From Burkholderiaceae bacterium (GTDB taxonomy: Bacteria; Pseudomonadota; Gammaproteobacteria; Burkholderiales; Burkholderiaceae_C): a stretch of DNA of 64,000 nt. Where the stretch lies: positions 62,001 to 126,000 of the forward strand of contig JACKLI010000001.1 in NCBI GenBank assembly GCA_024235995.1, read 5' to 3'. Shown piece after piece: positions 8,829 through 16,581 of this stretch. Numbering within the stretch: position 1 is the first letter of the stretch; the number at the start of each line of letters is the position of its first letter. Below the pieces are notes generated by a model that was not told the DNA's origin, searched no databases, and saw only the letters and a list, made by a program, of their open reading frames with translations. The position numbers and the translations under genes were made by a program.

Positions 8829-10399
8829 CGGCCGCCGCCACGGCCCCCCTGCCATCCATGCCGCGCCTGCAGCTGCTCACGGCCTGGCAGGTGCTGGAAC
8901 GCGGGATCGACCGCTTCACGGGCCCCGCGCTGAACCCGCTGCACCACCTGGGCAGCCTGGGCTTCCTGTGCTTCTGGAGCCTGGCGGCCAGCGGCATCTA
9001 CCTGTACGCCGTCATCGACACCTCGGCCGCCGGCGCCCATGCGTCGATCGAGCGCCTGGCCGCCTGGCCCTGGCTTTACGGCGGCTGGCTGCGCAGCGTG
9101 CACCGCTACGCCGCCGACGCCCTGGTGCTGCTGATGGGCCTGCACGTGCTGCGCGAATGGCTGCACGGGCGCTTTGCCGGCCATCACGGCTTCAGCTGGC
9201 TCACGGGGGTGCCGCTCGTCGTGTTCGCCTTCGTGTGCGCCATCGGGGGCTTCTGGCTCAACTGGGACGCGCTGGGCCAGTACTCGGCCACGGCCACGGC
9301 CGAATGGCTGGACGCGCTGCCCTGGCTGGGCGCGCCGCTGGCACGCAACTTCCTGAGCGCCGGCGCGGTCGGCGACCGGCTGTTTTCGCTGTTCGTGTTC
9401 GTGCACCTGGGCGTGGCCCTGCTGATGACCTTCGGGCTGTGGTTTCACATCCAGCGCCTGCCGCGCGCGCGGGTGGTGCCGCCGTGGCCCATGGCGCTGG
9501 CCCTGAGCGCCATGTTCGTGGCCCTGTCGGCCCTGGCGCCCATCACCAGCGGTCCGGCGGCCAACGTGGCGCAGGTGCCGGCGGCGCTGGCGCTCGACTG
9601 GCTGCTGCTGTTCATCCACCCGCTGGCCGGTGCCCTGTCCAACGGCGGCGCCTGGGCCCTGGTGGCGGGCGCGCTGGCGCTGCTCCTGCTGCTGCCGGCC
9701 TGGCCGCGCCGCACGTCGGCCGCGCCCGTGGCGGTGGTCGATCCGGCGCACTGCAGCGGCTGCCGCCGTTGCGTGGACGACTGCCCCTACGCCGCCATCA
9801 CCATGGTGGAGCACCCCCATTTTGCGGGGGGCAAGCCGGGCCACGCGCTGGCCCAGGTCGATGCCGAGCGCTGCGCCAGCTGCGGCATCTGCGCCGGCGC
9901 CTGCCCGTCGTCCACGCCGTTTCGCAGCATGGCGCAGCTGGTCAGCGGCATCGACCTGCCCCAGCTGTCCGTCCAAAACCTGCGCCAGCAGCTGCGCGCC
10001 GGCCTGCAGGCCAGCACCGCCGCGCGCCCCATCGTGGCCTTCGCGTGCGCCCAGGCCCGGCGGGCACCGGCCTTGCAGGCGCACGACGTGGTGGCCATCG
10101 AGCTGGTGTGCGCCGGCCAGCTGCCGCCCTCGTTCATCGAATACGCGCTGCGCGACGGCGCCGCCGGCGTGCTGATCCAGGGCTGCGCGCCCGGTGAATG
10201 CGCGTTTCGCGACGGTCCGCAGCTGCTGCGTGAGCGCCTGCACGGCCGGCGCGAGCCGCATCTGCGGCCGGCCGTGCCGCGCCAGCGCTGGGCGCAGGCC
10301 GAAGCCGCGGACGTGCACGCGGCCCTGGACCGCCTGCGCGGCGCGACGGCCGCGCGCGGCGCCCCCCCTTCCCCCTCCGCCCTCGAGGTGCTGTCATGA
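8825..10399 (+). CDS. Fusion: cytochrome b (N-terminal) - 2x[4Fe-4S] ferredoxin - MvhD/FrhD-like domain
   Basis: A 524-residue membrane protein starting with TTG. The TTGA overlap with the SCO stop and GGAGG seven bases upstream support this start; ATG at 8858 is the alternative. Residues about 30-215 match the N-terminal half of cytochrome b, with two heme pairs spaced as in the family: His93/His107 and His194/His208. After two further helices come two [4Fe-4S] motifs, C310-x2-C-x2-C-x3-C320-P and C350-x2-C-x2-C-x3-C360-P. Residues about 400-465 resemble the MvhD/FrhD 'hydrogenase iron-sulfur subunit', with VCAGQLPPSFI and GCAPGEC (Cys408, 429, 454, 459). It probably moves electrons between a cytoplasmic iron-sulfur carrier and membrane hemes. 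Partner and direction are unknown. Confidence 0.85.
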   Translation: MTAAATAPLPSMPRLQLLTAWQVLERGIDRFTGPALNPLHHLGSLGFLCFWSLAASGIYLYAVIDTSAAGAHASIERLAAWPWLYGGWLRSVHRYAADALVLLMGLHVLREWLHGRFAGHHGFSWLTGVPLVVFAFVCAIGGFWLNWDALGQYSATATAEWLDALPWLGAPLARNFLSAGAVGDRLFSLFVFVHLGVALLMTFGLWFHIQRLPRARVVPPWPMALALSAMFVALSALAPITSGPAANVAQVPAALALDWLLLFIHPLAGALSNGGAWALVAGALALLLLLPAWPRRTSAAPVAVVDPAHCSGCRRCVDDCPYAAITMVEHPHFAGGKPGHALAQVDAERCASCGICAGACPSSTPFRSMAQLVSGIDLPQLSVQNLRQQLRAGLQASTAARPIVAFACAQARRAPALQAHDVVAIELVCAGQLPPSFIEYALRDGAAGVLIQGCAPGECAFRDGPQLLRERLHGRREPHLRPAVPRQRWAQAEAADVHAALDRLRGATAARGAPPSPSALEVLS

Positions 10400-10932
10400 A
10401 TGCCTCCGCCGCCGCGCCCGCGCGGCGCCCCGTCACGGTCGGTGCCTGGCTGGGCCAGGCGCTGCTGTACGCCCTGTTCGCCGTCTTCATCGGCGTGTTC
10501 TCGCACTGGCCCGTCTACCACCCGCTGCCGCCCGGCGAGGCGCTGATCAAGGTCAGCTTCACGCACACCGGCAAGCCCGTGGGCGACTGCCGCCCGCTCA
10601 CCGAGGCCGAAAAGGCCAAGCTGCCGCCGCAGATGCGGCCCAAGCAGATCTGCCCGCGCGAGCGCTCGCCCGTCAGCATCGAGGTGGACATCAACGGCCA
10701 GCGGGTGCTTGCCCGCACCGCCGAGCCCAGCGGCCTCAAGCGCGACGGCAGCTCGGCCGTCTACCAGCGCCTGCAGGTGCCGGCCGGCGAACAAAAAATC
10801 GCCGTGCGCATGAAGGACGACGTGCGCGCCAGCGGCTTCACGGCGCAGCGCGAGGCAACGGTCACGCTGAAACCCTCGCAGGTGCTCGTCATCGATTTCA
10901 ACGCCGAGAAGGGCGGCATCGTCTTCCAATGA
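10396..10932 (+). CDS. Membrane-anchored periplasmic protein of unknown function
   Basis: A 178-residue protein that I do not recognise. One hydrophobic helix (about residues 18-38, ending GVFSHWPVYHPLP) is followed by a soluble domain of about 135 residues, predicted periplasmic, with mostly beta-strand character and two cysteines (in VGDCRPL and KQICPRE). It overlaps its neighbours by four bases on both sides (ATGA), so it is co-translated with the fusion cytochrome b and the second heme-copper-like gene. Its position is reminiscent of FixH-type assembly proteins in oxidase operons, but no FixH motif is evident. An assembly or periplasmic sensing role is only a guess. Confidence 0.7.
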   Translation: MNASAAAPARRPVTVGAWLGQALLYALFAVFIGVFSHWPVYHPLPPGEALIKVSFTHTGKPVGDCRPLTEAEKAKLPPQMRPKQICPRERSPVSIEVDINGQRVLARTAEPSGLKRDGSSAVYQRLQVPAGEQKIAVRMKDDVRASGFTAQREATVTLKPSQVLVIDFNAEKGGIVFQ

Positions 10933-12356
10933 ACACGCTCTCCCACCCTGCCCTCGGCCCCGCACCGCGGCTCGGCCACGCGGCCAACACCCCCAGCGCC
11001 TACGCGCTGCCCCAACCCACCACCGCGCAGCGCGCCCTGGCGCGGGCCTGGCTGGCGCTGGGCCTGGCCGCGCTGGCGGGCTCGGGGCTTTATTCGGTGC
11101 TGCTGGTGCTGGCGCGCACGCCGGGGCTGAACCAGTGGTTTCCGGTGGCGGACTTCTTCCGCGTGGCGCTGGTGGTGCACGTGGACCTTTCGGTGCTGGT
11201 GTGGTTTGCCGCCATGGCCGGCATGCTGTGGAGCCTGAACGGCACCGAGCGCGCCCTGGGCTGGAGCTGGGCCGCGCTGGGCCTGTGCGGCAGCGGCACG
11301 CTGCTGATGGCGCTGGGCGCCTTCATCCGCCCGGGCGAAGCCATCATGGCCAACTACATCCCGGTGCTGCACGGGCCGCTGTTCCTGGCCGGCCTGGCGG
11401 TCTTCGGCCTGGGCCTGGCGGTGCAGGTGCTGCGCAGCCTGCTGGCCGCGCCGCGCCTGGGCGGCGTGATCGACGGCGAGCGCGCGCTGCGCTTCGGCCT
11501 GACGGCCAGCGTCATCTGCGTGGCGGTGGCCCTGCTGGCCTTCGGCTGGTCGCTGCGGGACGTGCCGGCGCAGCTGGACCTGCGCACCTACTACGAGATC
11601 CTGTTCTGGGGCGGCGGCCATGCGCTGCAGTTCGCCTGGACGCTGCTGATGCTGGTGGTGTGGCTGTGGCTGGCGCAGGCCTGCGGCGGGCGCCTGTTCC
11701 TGAGCCCGCGCATCGCGCTGTTGCTGCTCATGCTGGCGCTCGTCAGCGTGTTCGTCACGCCCTATGCCTACGTGGCCCACAGCGCCATCAGCGTGGAAAA
11801 CCGCCAGCTGCACACCTGGGCCATGCGCATGGGCGGCGGCCTGGCCATCTTCCCCATCGCGCTGGCCGTGGTGCTGGCGCTGGCCCCGCTGCGCCGCCTG
11901 CGCGACGAGCAAAAGCCGCTGTGGGGCGCGCTGGTCAGCTCCATGCTGCTGTTCGCCTGCGGCGGCGTGATCGGCATGCTGATCAGCGGCAGCAACGTCA
12001 AGATTCCGGCGCACTACCATGGCTGCATCGTGGGCGTGACGCTGGCGTTGATGGGCATCGTCTACCACCTGCTGCCCACGCTGGGCTGGTCCGCGCCGCG
12101 CGGACGCCTGGCGGCGTGGCAGCCCTGGGTGTACGGGCTGGGGCAGCTGCTGCACATCATCGGCCTGGTGTGGTCGGGCGGCTACGGCGTGCAGCGCAAG
12201 GTGGCCGGCAGCGAGCAGGTGCTGCGCAGCAGCGCCGAGGTGGCGGGCATGGGCCTGATGGGCCTGGGCGGGCTGCTGGCCGTCATCGGCGGGCTGCTGT
12301 TCGTGGTCGTGGTGCTGCGCGCCATGCGCGCCGGCGCGCGGGAGGTGCCGGCATGA
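10929..12356 (+). CDS. Heme-copper oxidase subunit I-like protein lacking the CuB His-His pair
   Basis: A 475-residue protein with about 12 membrane helices, clearly of the heme-copper subunit I fold but distant from the subunit encoded at 6176-7876. Visible ligand positions are His84 in VVHVDLS (low-spin heme), His231 in WGGGHALQF (helix VI) and His362 and His364 in PAHYHG (high-spin and low-spin hemes). The His-His pair expected in helix VII is absent; that region reads YAYVAHSAISVE with a single His284. There is no tyrosine four residues after His231. It should bind two hemes but may lack a normal CuB. It may be a non-catalytic quinol or heme subunit, or a divergent NO reductase-like enzyme. 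ATGA overlaps exist at both ends. Confidence 0.75.
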   Translation: MNTLSHPALGPAPRLGHAANTPSAYALPQPTTAQRALARAWLALGLAALAGSGLYSVLLVLARTPGLNQWFPVADFFRVALVVHVDLSVLVWFAAMAGMLWSLNGTERALGWSWAALGLCGSGTLLMALGAFIRPGEAIMANYIPVLHGPLFLAGLAVFGLGLAVQVLRSLLAAPRLGGVIDGERALRFGLTASVICVAVALLAFGWSLRDVPAQLDLRTYYEILFWGGGHALQFAWTLLMLVVWLWLAQACGGRLFLSPRIALLLLMLALVSVFVTPYAYVAHSAISVENRQLHTWAMRMGGGLAIFPIALAVVLALAPLRRLRDEQKPLWGALVSSMLLFACGGVIGMLISGSNVKIPAHYHGCIVGVTLALMGIVYHLLPTLGWSAPRGRLAAWQPWVYGLGQLLHIIGLVWSGGYGVQRKVAGSEQVLRSSAEVAGMGLMGLGGLLAVIGGLLFVVVVLRAMRAGAREVPA

Positions 12357-14266
12357 TCGGCGCATTGCAGGCGCTGATGCGCTGGGGCTTCATGCAGGTG
12401 GAGGCGGTGTTCAACCGCGCCTTCGGCGACCGCCTGAACCCCTACTACCACCTGGGCTCGCTGACCTTCTTCCTGTTCTGGATCGTGGCCGGCACCGGCC
12501 TGTACCTGTTCGCCTTTTTCGACACCAGCGTGACCGGCGCCTTCCAGTCGGTGCAAGGCCTGACGCAGCGGCAGTGGTTCGCCGGCGGCATCGTGCGCAG
12601 CGTGCACCGCTACGCGTCGGACGCCATGGTGGTGACCATGGTGATCCACATGCTGCGCTACTTCGCGTTCGACCGCCTGCGCGGCTTTCGCTGGGTGTCG
12701 TGGGTCACGGGCGTGGCGCTGATCTGGCTGGTGTACGTCGCCGGCGCCAACGGCTACATGCTGCCCTGGGACCAGCTGGCGCAGTACGTGACCACCGCCA
12801 GCTTCGAGTGGCTGGACTGGATCCCGATGTTCCGCGGCTCGCTGATCCGCAACTTCATCTACGACAGCACGGTGAGCGACCGCCTGTTCTCGCTGCTGGT
12901 GTTCATCCACATCGGCGTGCCGCTGGTCACCCTGCTGCTGATGTGGGTGCACGTGCAGCGCGTGCCCAAGGCGGCCATGCAGCCGCCCAAGCCGATCGCC
13001 ATCGCCGCCGGCGTGATGCTGGTGGTGCTGGCGCTGGTGCTGCCCGTCGCCAGCCAGGGCGGGCCGGCGCACATGGACGTGGTGCCCGGCGCGCTCAAGC
13101 TCGACTGGCTGCTGTTGGGGCTGTACCCGCTGGTGCACGCCTGGGGGCCGGCGTGGACCTGGGCGCTGGTGCTGGGCGTGTCCGGCCTGCTGTTCGTGCA
13201 GCCCTGGCTGGTGTGGCGGCGCAGCGGCGCGGCCGCGCGCACGCTGAACATCACCGTGCACCCGGACGCGCGCCACGTGCCGGTGCGCCGGGGCGAAACC
13301 ATCCTGGAGGCCGGCCTGCGCGCCGAGCTGCCGCTGCAGTACGACTGCCGCAGCGGCGGCTGCGGCCTGTGCGTGTGCACGGTGCTGAACGGCAGGTTCG
13401 ACCACGGCCCCTACCAGCCGGCCACGCTGACCGAGGCCATGCGCGCGCGCGGCCAGGCCCTGATGTGCTGCGCCGTGCCCCAGGAAGACCTGGAAATCGA
13501 CGTCGAGACGCTGGAGCCGCTTGCCAAGCACGAGTTCGACGCCACCGTGGTGGGCATGGAGCGCCTGGCGCCCGAGGTGATCCGCCTGCTGCTGCAGCCG
13601 CCGGCCGGCCTGAAGCTGGACTTCATCGCCGGCCAGTACCTGAACGTGATCCTGGAGGACGGCGAGCGCCGCGCCTTCTCGTTCGCCAACCCGCCGATGC
13701 AGCGCCCGCTGATCGACCTGCACGTGCGCCGCATCGCGGGCGGGCGCTTCACCGGCCACGTGTTCGAGGGCATGAAGGTGGGCGACACGCTGCGCCTGGA
13801 AGGGCCGCTGGGGCGCTTCACGCTGCGCGAGGGCGAGCGGCCCATCGTCTTCCTGGCCGGGGCCACGGGTTTCGCGCCGGTCAAGAGCATCATCGAGGAC
13901 GCCTTCGCCCGCGGCATCACGCGGCCCATGCGGCTGTACTGGGGCGTGCGCCAGGTGTCGGACCTGTACATGCGCGAGCTGGCCGAGACCTGGCAGCGCG
14001 AGCACGCCAACTTCCGCTTCATCCCGGTGCTGTCCGACGGCGCGCCGGGCGACGGCTGGGAAGGCCGGCGCGGCCTGGTGCACCATGCGGTGCTGGAGGA
14101 CTTCCCGGACATGCGCGGGCAGGAGCTTTACGCCTGCGGCTCGACCATGATGGTGCAGACGGCGGTGCCCGAGTTTTTGTCGCACGGGCTGGAAGAAGGC
14201 GCCTGCTTCTCGGACGCCTTCGTCCTCAACACGCCCAAGCCGGCCGAGCCGGCCGCGGTGTCGTAG
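12353..14266 (+). CDS. Fusion: cytochrome b (N-terminal) - [2Fe-2S] ferredoxin - FAD/NAD(P) reductase
   Basis: A 637-residue fusion. Residues 1-200 resemble the N-terminal half of cytochrome b with heme pairs His85/His99 and His186/His200 and the PWDQLAQYV segment. Further helices follow up to about 285. Residues about 297-385 are a plant-type ferredoxin with Cys332, Cys337, Cys340 and Cys372 (C-x4-C-x2-C). Residues about 390-630 are a ferredoxin-NADP reductase module with the flavin motif RAFSFANPP, the nucleotide motif GATGFAP and the C-terminal YACGSTMMV. This arrangement could carry electrons from NAD(P)H through FAD and [2Fe-2S] to membrane hemes. ATGA overlap with the preceding gene and GGAGG at 12341 support the start. 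Last gene of the operon. Confidence 0.88.
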   Translation: MIGALQALMRWGFMQVEAVFNRAFGDRLNPYYHLGSLTFFLFWIVAGTGLYLFAFFDTSVTGAFQSVQGLTQRQWFAGGIVRSVHRYASDAMVVTMVIHMLRYFAFDRLRGFRWVSWVTGVALIWLVYVAGANGYMLPWDQLAQYVTTASFEWLDWIPMFRGSLIRNFIYDSTVSDRLFSLLVFIHIGVPLVTLLLMWVHVQRVPKAAMQPPKPIAIAAGVMLVVLALVLPVASQGGPAHMDVVPGALKLDWLLLGLYPLVHAWGPAWTWALVLGVSGLLFVQPWLVWRRSGAAARTLNITVHPDARHVPVRRGETILEAGLRAELPLQYDCRSGGCGLCVCTVLNGRFDHGPYQPATLTEAMRARGQALMCCAVPQEDLEIDVETLEPLAKHEFDATVVGMERLAPEVIRLLLQPPAGLKLDFIAGQYLNVILEDGERRAFSFANPPMQRPLIDLHVRRIAGGRFTGHVFEGMKVGDTLRLEGPLGRFTLREGERPIVFLAGATGFAPVKSIIEDAFARGITRPMRLYWGVRQVSDLYMRELAETWQREHANFRFIPVLSDGAPGDGWEGRRGLVHHAVLEDFPDMRGQELYACGSTMMVQTAVPEFLSHGLEEGACFSDAFVLNTPKPAEPAAVS

Positions 14267-14300
14267 GCCGCAGGCGGGCGACGGCCCGCGCGGCAGCGGA

Positions 14301-14747
14301 CTACTTGCCGGTCTTCATCATGTCCTTGAGGTGGGCCATGTTGTCCTGCATGCGCTGCTGCAGCGCCTTCCAGGCGTCGGAGCGGGCCTTCATCTCGAGA
14401 GCGGCCAGTTCCTGGAAGTCCTTCATCGCCTTGTTCATGCTGCGCTGCATGGCGGCGCCCTGTTTGGCCATGACGTCCTTGTCGAGCGCGTCTTTCATCG
14501 ACGCCTGCCACTCGGCCATGTTCTCGCGCAGGATCTCGTTGCGCCGCTCGGCCAGCGCTTTCATGCCTTCGTAGGCCTGGCGGTTGGCCTCGCCCAGCGC
14601 CTCGAACTCCTTGCGCTGCCAGTCGACGAAGGCCTTGACGTCGACCGCCGGCACTTTCATCTGCTTGAGCATCTGCGTGATGTCGCTCAGATCGGGCAGG
14701 CCGGTTGCGGCGGCATCGGACGGCTTCGGGGTGGAACGGGTGGCCAT
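14301..14747 (-). CDS. Phasin-like protein (polyhydroxyalkanoate granule-associated family)
   Basis: A 148-residue, almost entirely helical, charged protein without membrane segments or cysteines. The middle part (about residues 45-140) is an amphipathic, coiled-coil-like region rich in Ala, Gln, Glu and Lys, with the pattern WQRKEFEALGEANRQ. This is typical of phasin-family proteins that coat polyhydroxyalkanoate granules. The short acidic and proline-containing N-terminus (LPDLSDITQML) also fits. The gene stands alone on the minus strand, convergent with the respiratory operon that ends 34 bases away. Identification is by general sequence character, so the exact subfamily is uncertain. Confidence 0.72.
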   Translation of the reverse strand: MATRSTPKPSDAAATGLPDLSDITQMLKQMKVPAVDVKAFVDWQRKEFEALGEANRQAYEGMKALAERRNEILRENMAEWQASMKDALDKDVMAKQGAAMQRSMNKAMKDFQELAALEMKARSDAWKALQQRMQDNMAHLKDMMKTGK

Positions 14748-14830
14748 GGCAATCCTCCGGTTGGCTGATGGGTGAGGGCCTGTTCACTGTAAAGGACAAG
14801 CCCGCGTTTGTCATGGGGGTCGGCAGCGGT

Positions 14831-15217
14831 TTACCAGCGCCCGGCCTCCATGCGGATGGCCACCGCGCAGTCGTCGAAGATTTCCAGCTTGGTGATCGTC
14901 ACGCGCACGCCCTGCACGCCGTGCAGGCCCAGCAGGCGCTGGCACAGCTTGCCGATCAGGCTCTCCAGCAGGTTGACGTGCTCGGCGGTGCATTCGTCGA
15001 TGATGATCTGGCGCACCTTGCGGTAGTCCAGCACGTGGGTGATGTCGTCGTCGCGCGGGCGCAGCGGCTGCGCGCCCAGGTTCAGCTCGGCGTCCACCTG
15101 GATCGGCTGCGGCGCACGCTTTTCGTGCTCCAGGATGCCCAGGTTGGCGGCAAAGCGCAGGCCGGTCAGCTGCAGGTGCTGGTCGCCCAGCTCGGGCGCG
15201 AAGTCGTGGCTCATCAT
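14831..15217 (-). CDS. folB: Dihydroneopterin aldolase
   Basis: A 128-residue protein of the FolB family, which converts 7,8-dihydroneopterin to 6-hydroxymethyl-dihydropterin and glycolaldehyde in folate synthesis. Family features visible are the pterin-binding Glu in GILEHEKR, the tyrosine of LDYRKVRQII, and the lysine in RVTITKLE near the catalytic Lys position. A second folB-like gene lies 15 bases upstream on the same strand, and an SDR gene with pteridine-reductase character precedes that. The three are probably one unit for pterin or folate metabolism. The second in-frame ATG (15214) is an equally good start. Confidence 0.86.
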   Translation of the reverse strand: MMSHDFAPELGDQHLQLTGLRFAANLGILEHEKRAPQPIQVDAELNLGAQPLRPRDDDITHVLDYRKVRQIIIDECTAEHVNLLESLIGKLCQRLLGLHGVQGVRVTITKLEIFDDCAVAIRMEAGRW

Positions 15218-15232
15218 GGTTTCAGCAAAGCT

Positions 15233-15646
15233 TCACCAGGGTTTGACGGCGACGCGCTCGACGCCGACCGAGGCGCTGTCGGCGTACACGTCGGGCTTGC
15301 GCGTGGCCACGCGCGCGGCCTGCACCTCGGGGCGGCGCAGCACGGCGGCCAGCACGGCGTCGCACAGGGTTTCCTGCAGCTCGTGGTGCCGCCGGCCGAC
15401 GGCCTGGTCGATCACCTCGCGCACGAAGTCGTAGTCCAGCGTGTGGGCGATGTCGTCGCGCGCGGCAGCGGCGTGCTGCAGCCGCACGCACAGGTCGACG
15501 TCGAACCACAGGCGCTGCGGCTTGTGGCGCTCGAACTCGTGCACGCCGATGCGCACCGCGCGCTCGTGCCGGCGCAGGCTGAGCAGGCGGCACTCGGTGG
15601 CCAGGCGCGCGTCCAGCGTGGCGAAGGCCAGCAGCATGGAGTTCAT
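15233..15646 (-). CDS. Second FolB/FolX-like pterin aldolase or epimerase
   Basis: A 137-residue paralogue of the neighbouring FolB. The same landmarks occur: IGVHEFERHKPQ for the pterin-binding Glu, LDYDFVREVID for the tyrosine and VATRKPDVYA for the Lys-Pro segment. Its start overlaps the stop of the upstream SDR gene (ATGA at 15643-15646). Tandem folB-like genes could split aldolase and epimerase roles, as FolB and FolX do in E. coli, or one could act on a monapterin-type substrate. Which copy does which cannot be decided by reading. Confidence 0.8.
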   Translation of the reverse strand: MNSMLLAFATLDARLATECRLLSLRRHERAVRIGVHEFERHKPQRLWFDVDLCVRLQHAAAARDDIAHTLDYDFVREVIDQAVGRRHHELQETLCDAVLAAVLRRPEVQAARVATRKPDVYADSASVGVERVAVKPW

Positions 15647-16548
15647 GATCTGCCCCGGTCGCCGCCGGGCCGCCCCAAGGCGGCCACAGCCCCCTCGGGG
15701 GGCAGCGCACCACGCGCCAGCGGGGGAGCGTGGGGGCCCGTTTCCACGGCGAACATCACGTCCCGGTCGAGCGCCACCAGGTGCTGGCCGTTGTCGGCCT
15801 GCAGCGTGGTGCCGTTCAGGCTGGGGTTTTCGGCAATGAACAGCGCGCAGCGCGCCACGTCGACCGCATCGATGGGCTGGCGCAGCAGGTTGACGCGGCT
15901 GGCACGCTCGAAGTTGGCCTGCGTCTGCGGCCCGCTCAGGTACATCAGCCCGGGCGACAGGCCGCACACGCGCACCCAGGGCGCCAGCGCCTGCGCCTGC
16001 AGGGCTACGCTGTGGGCCAGCGCCAGCTTGCTGACGGTGTAGGAGAAATAGTCCGGATTCAGGTTGTGCACCTTCTGGTCCAGCACGTGCACCACGCTGC
16101 AGCGGCCAGCCGTGGGCTGGCCCGCCTGCGCCAGCGCCGCCGCCAGCGCGTTGGCCAGCAGCAGGGGCGTGACGGTGTTGGTCGCCAGGTGCTTCATCAG
16201 GCTTTCAGCCCCCGCCGACAAAGCCTCGTCCGCTTCAAAAACAGAAGCATTGTTGACGATGCACTGCGGCAGTCCGCCGCTGGCCGTACGGGCCTGATGC
16301 AGCAGCGCGGCGGCCGCGTCGGGCGCGTGCAGGTCGGCGTGCAGCAGCTGGCATTGCCCGCCCAGGGCCTGGATCTCGGCCTGCAGCGCGCGGGCCGCGT
16401 CGGTGGAATGGCGGTGGTGCGCCAGCACGCCCCAGCCGGCGCGCGCGAAGGCCAGGCTGATCTCGCGCCCCAGCCGGCGCGCCGCGCCGGTGACCAGCAC
16501 GGTGCGGGCGTTGGAAGGTGAGCGGGCGGCGTCGGACACGGGTTGCAT
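15643..16548 (-). CDS. Short-chain dehydrogenase/reductase, pteridine reductase (FolM)-like
   Basis: A 301-residue Rossmann-fold reductase. The nucleotide-binding segment TGAARRLGRE has the RRLG variant that is characteristic of pteridine reductases and FolM rather than of ordinary SDRs. The catalytic pair is in YTVSK, with the NNAS motif at VNNASVF. The stop overlaps the start of a folB-like gene, followed by folB. FolM-type enzymes reduce dihydropterins such as dihydromonapterin with NADPH, or dihydrofolate weakly, which fits this context. The C-terminal 40 residues are Gly/Pro/Arg-rich low-complexity sequence and overlap a dispersed repeat, so the true end may be an extension of the conserved fold. 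Confidence 0.83.
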   Translation of the reverse strand: MQPVSDAARSPSNARTVLVTGAARRLGREISLAFARAGWGVLAHHRHSTDAARALQAEIQALGGQCQLLHADLHAPDAAAALLHQARTASGGLPQCIVNNASVFEADEALSAGAESLMKHLATNTVTPLLLANALAAALAQAGQPTAGRCSVVHVLDQKVHNLNPDYFSYTVSKLALAHSVALQAQALAPWVRVCGLSPGLMYLSGPQTQANFERASRVNLLRQPIDAVDVARCALFIAENPSLNGTTLQADNGQHLVALDRDVMFAVETGPHAPPLARGALPPEGAVAALGRPGGDRGRS

Positions 16549-16581
16549 TGTGGCAAATCGGCGCCGCGGCCGGCCGCGCCC

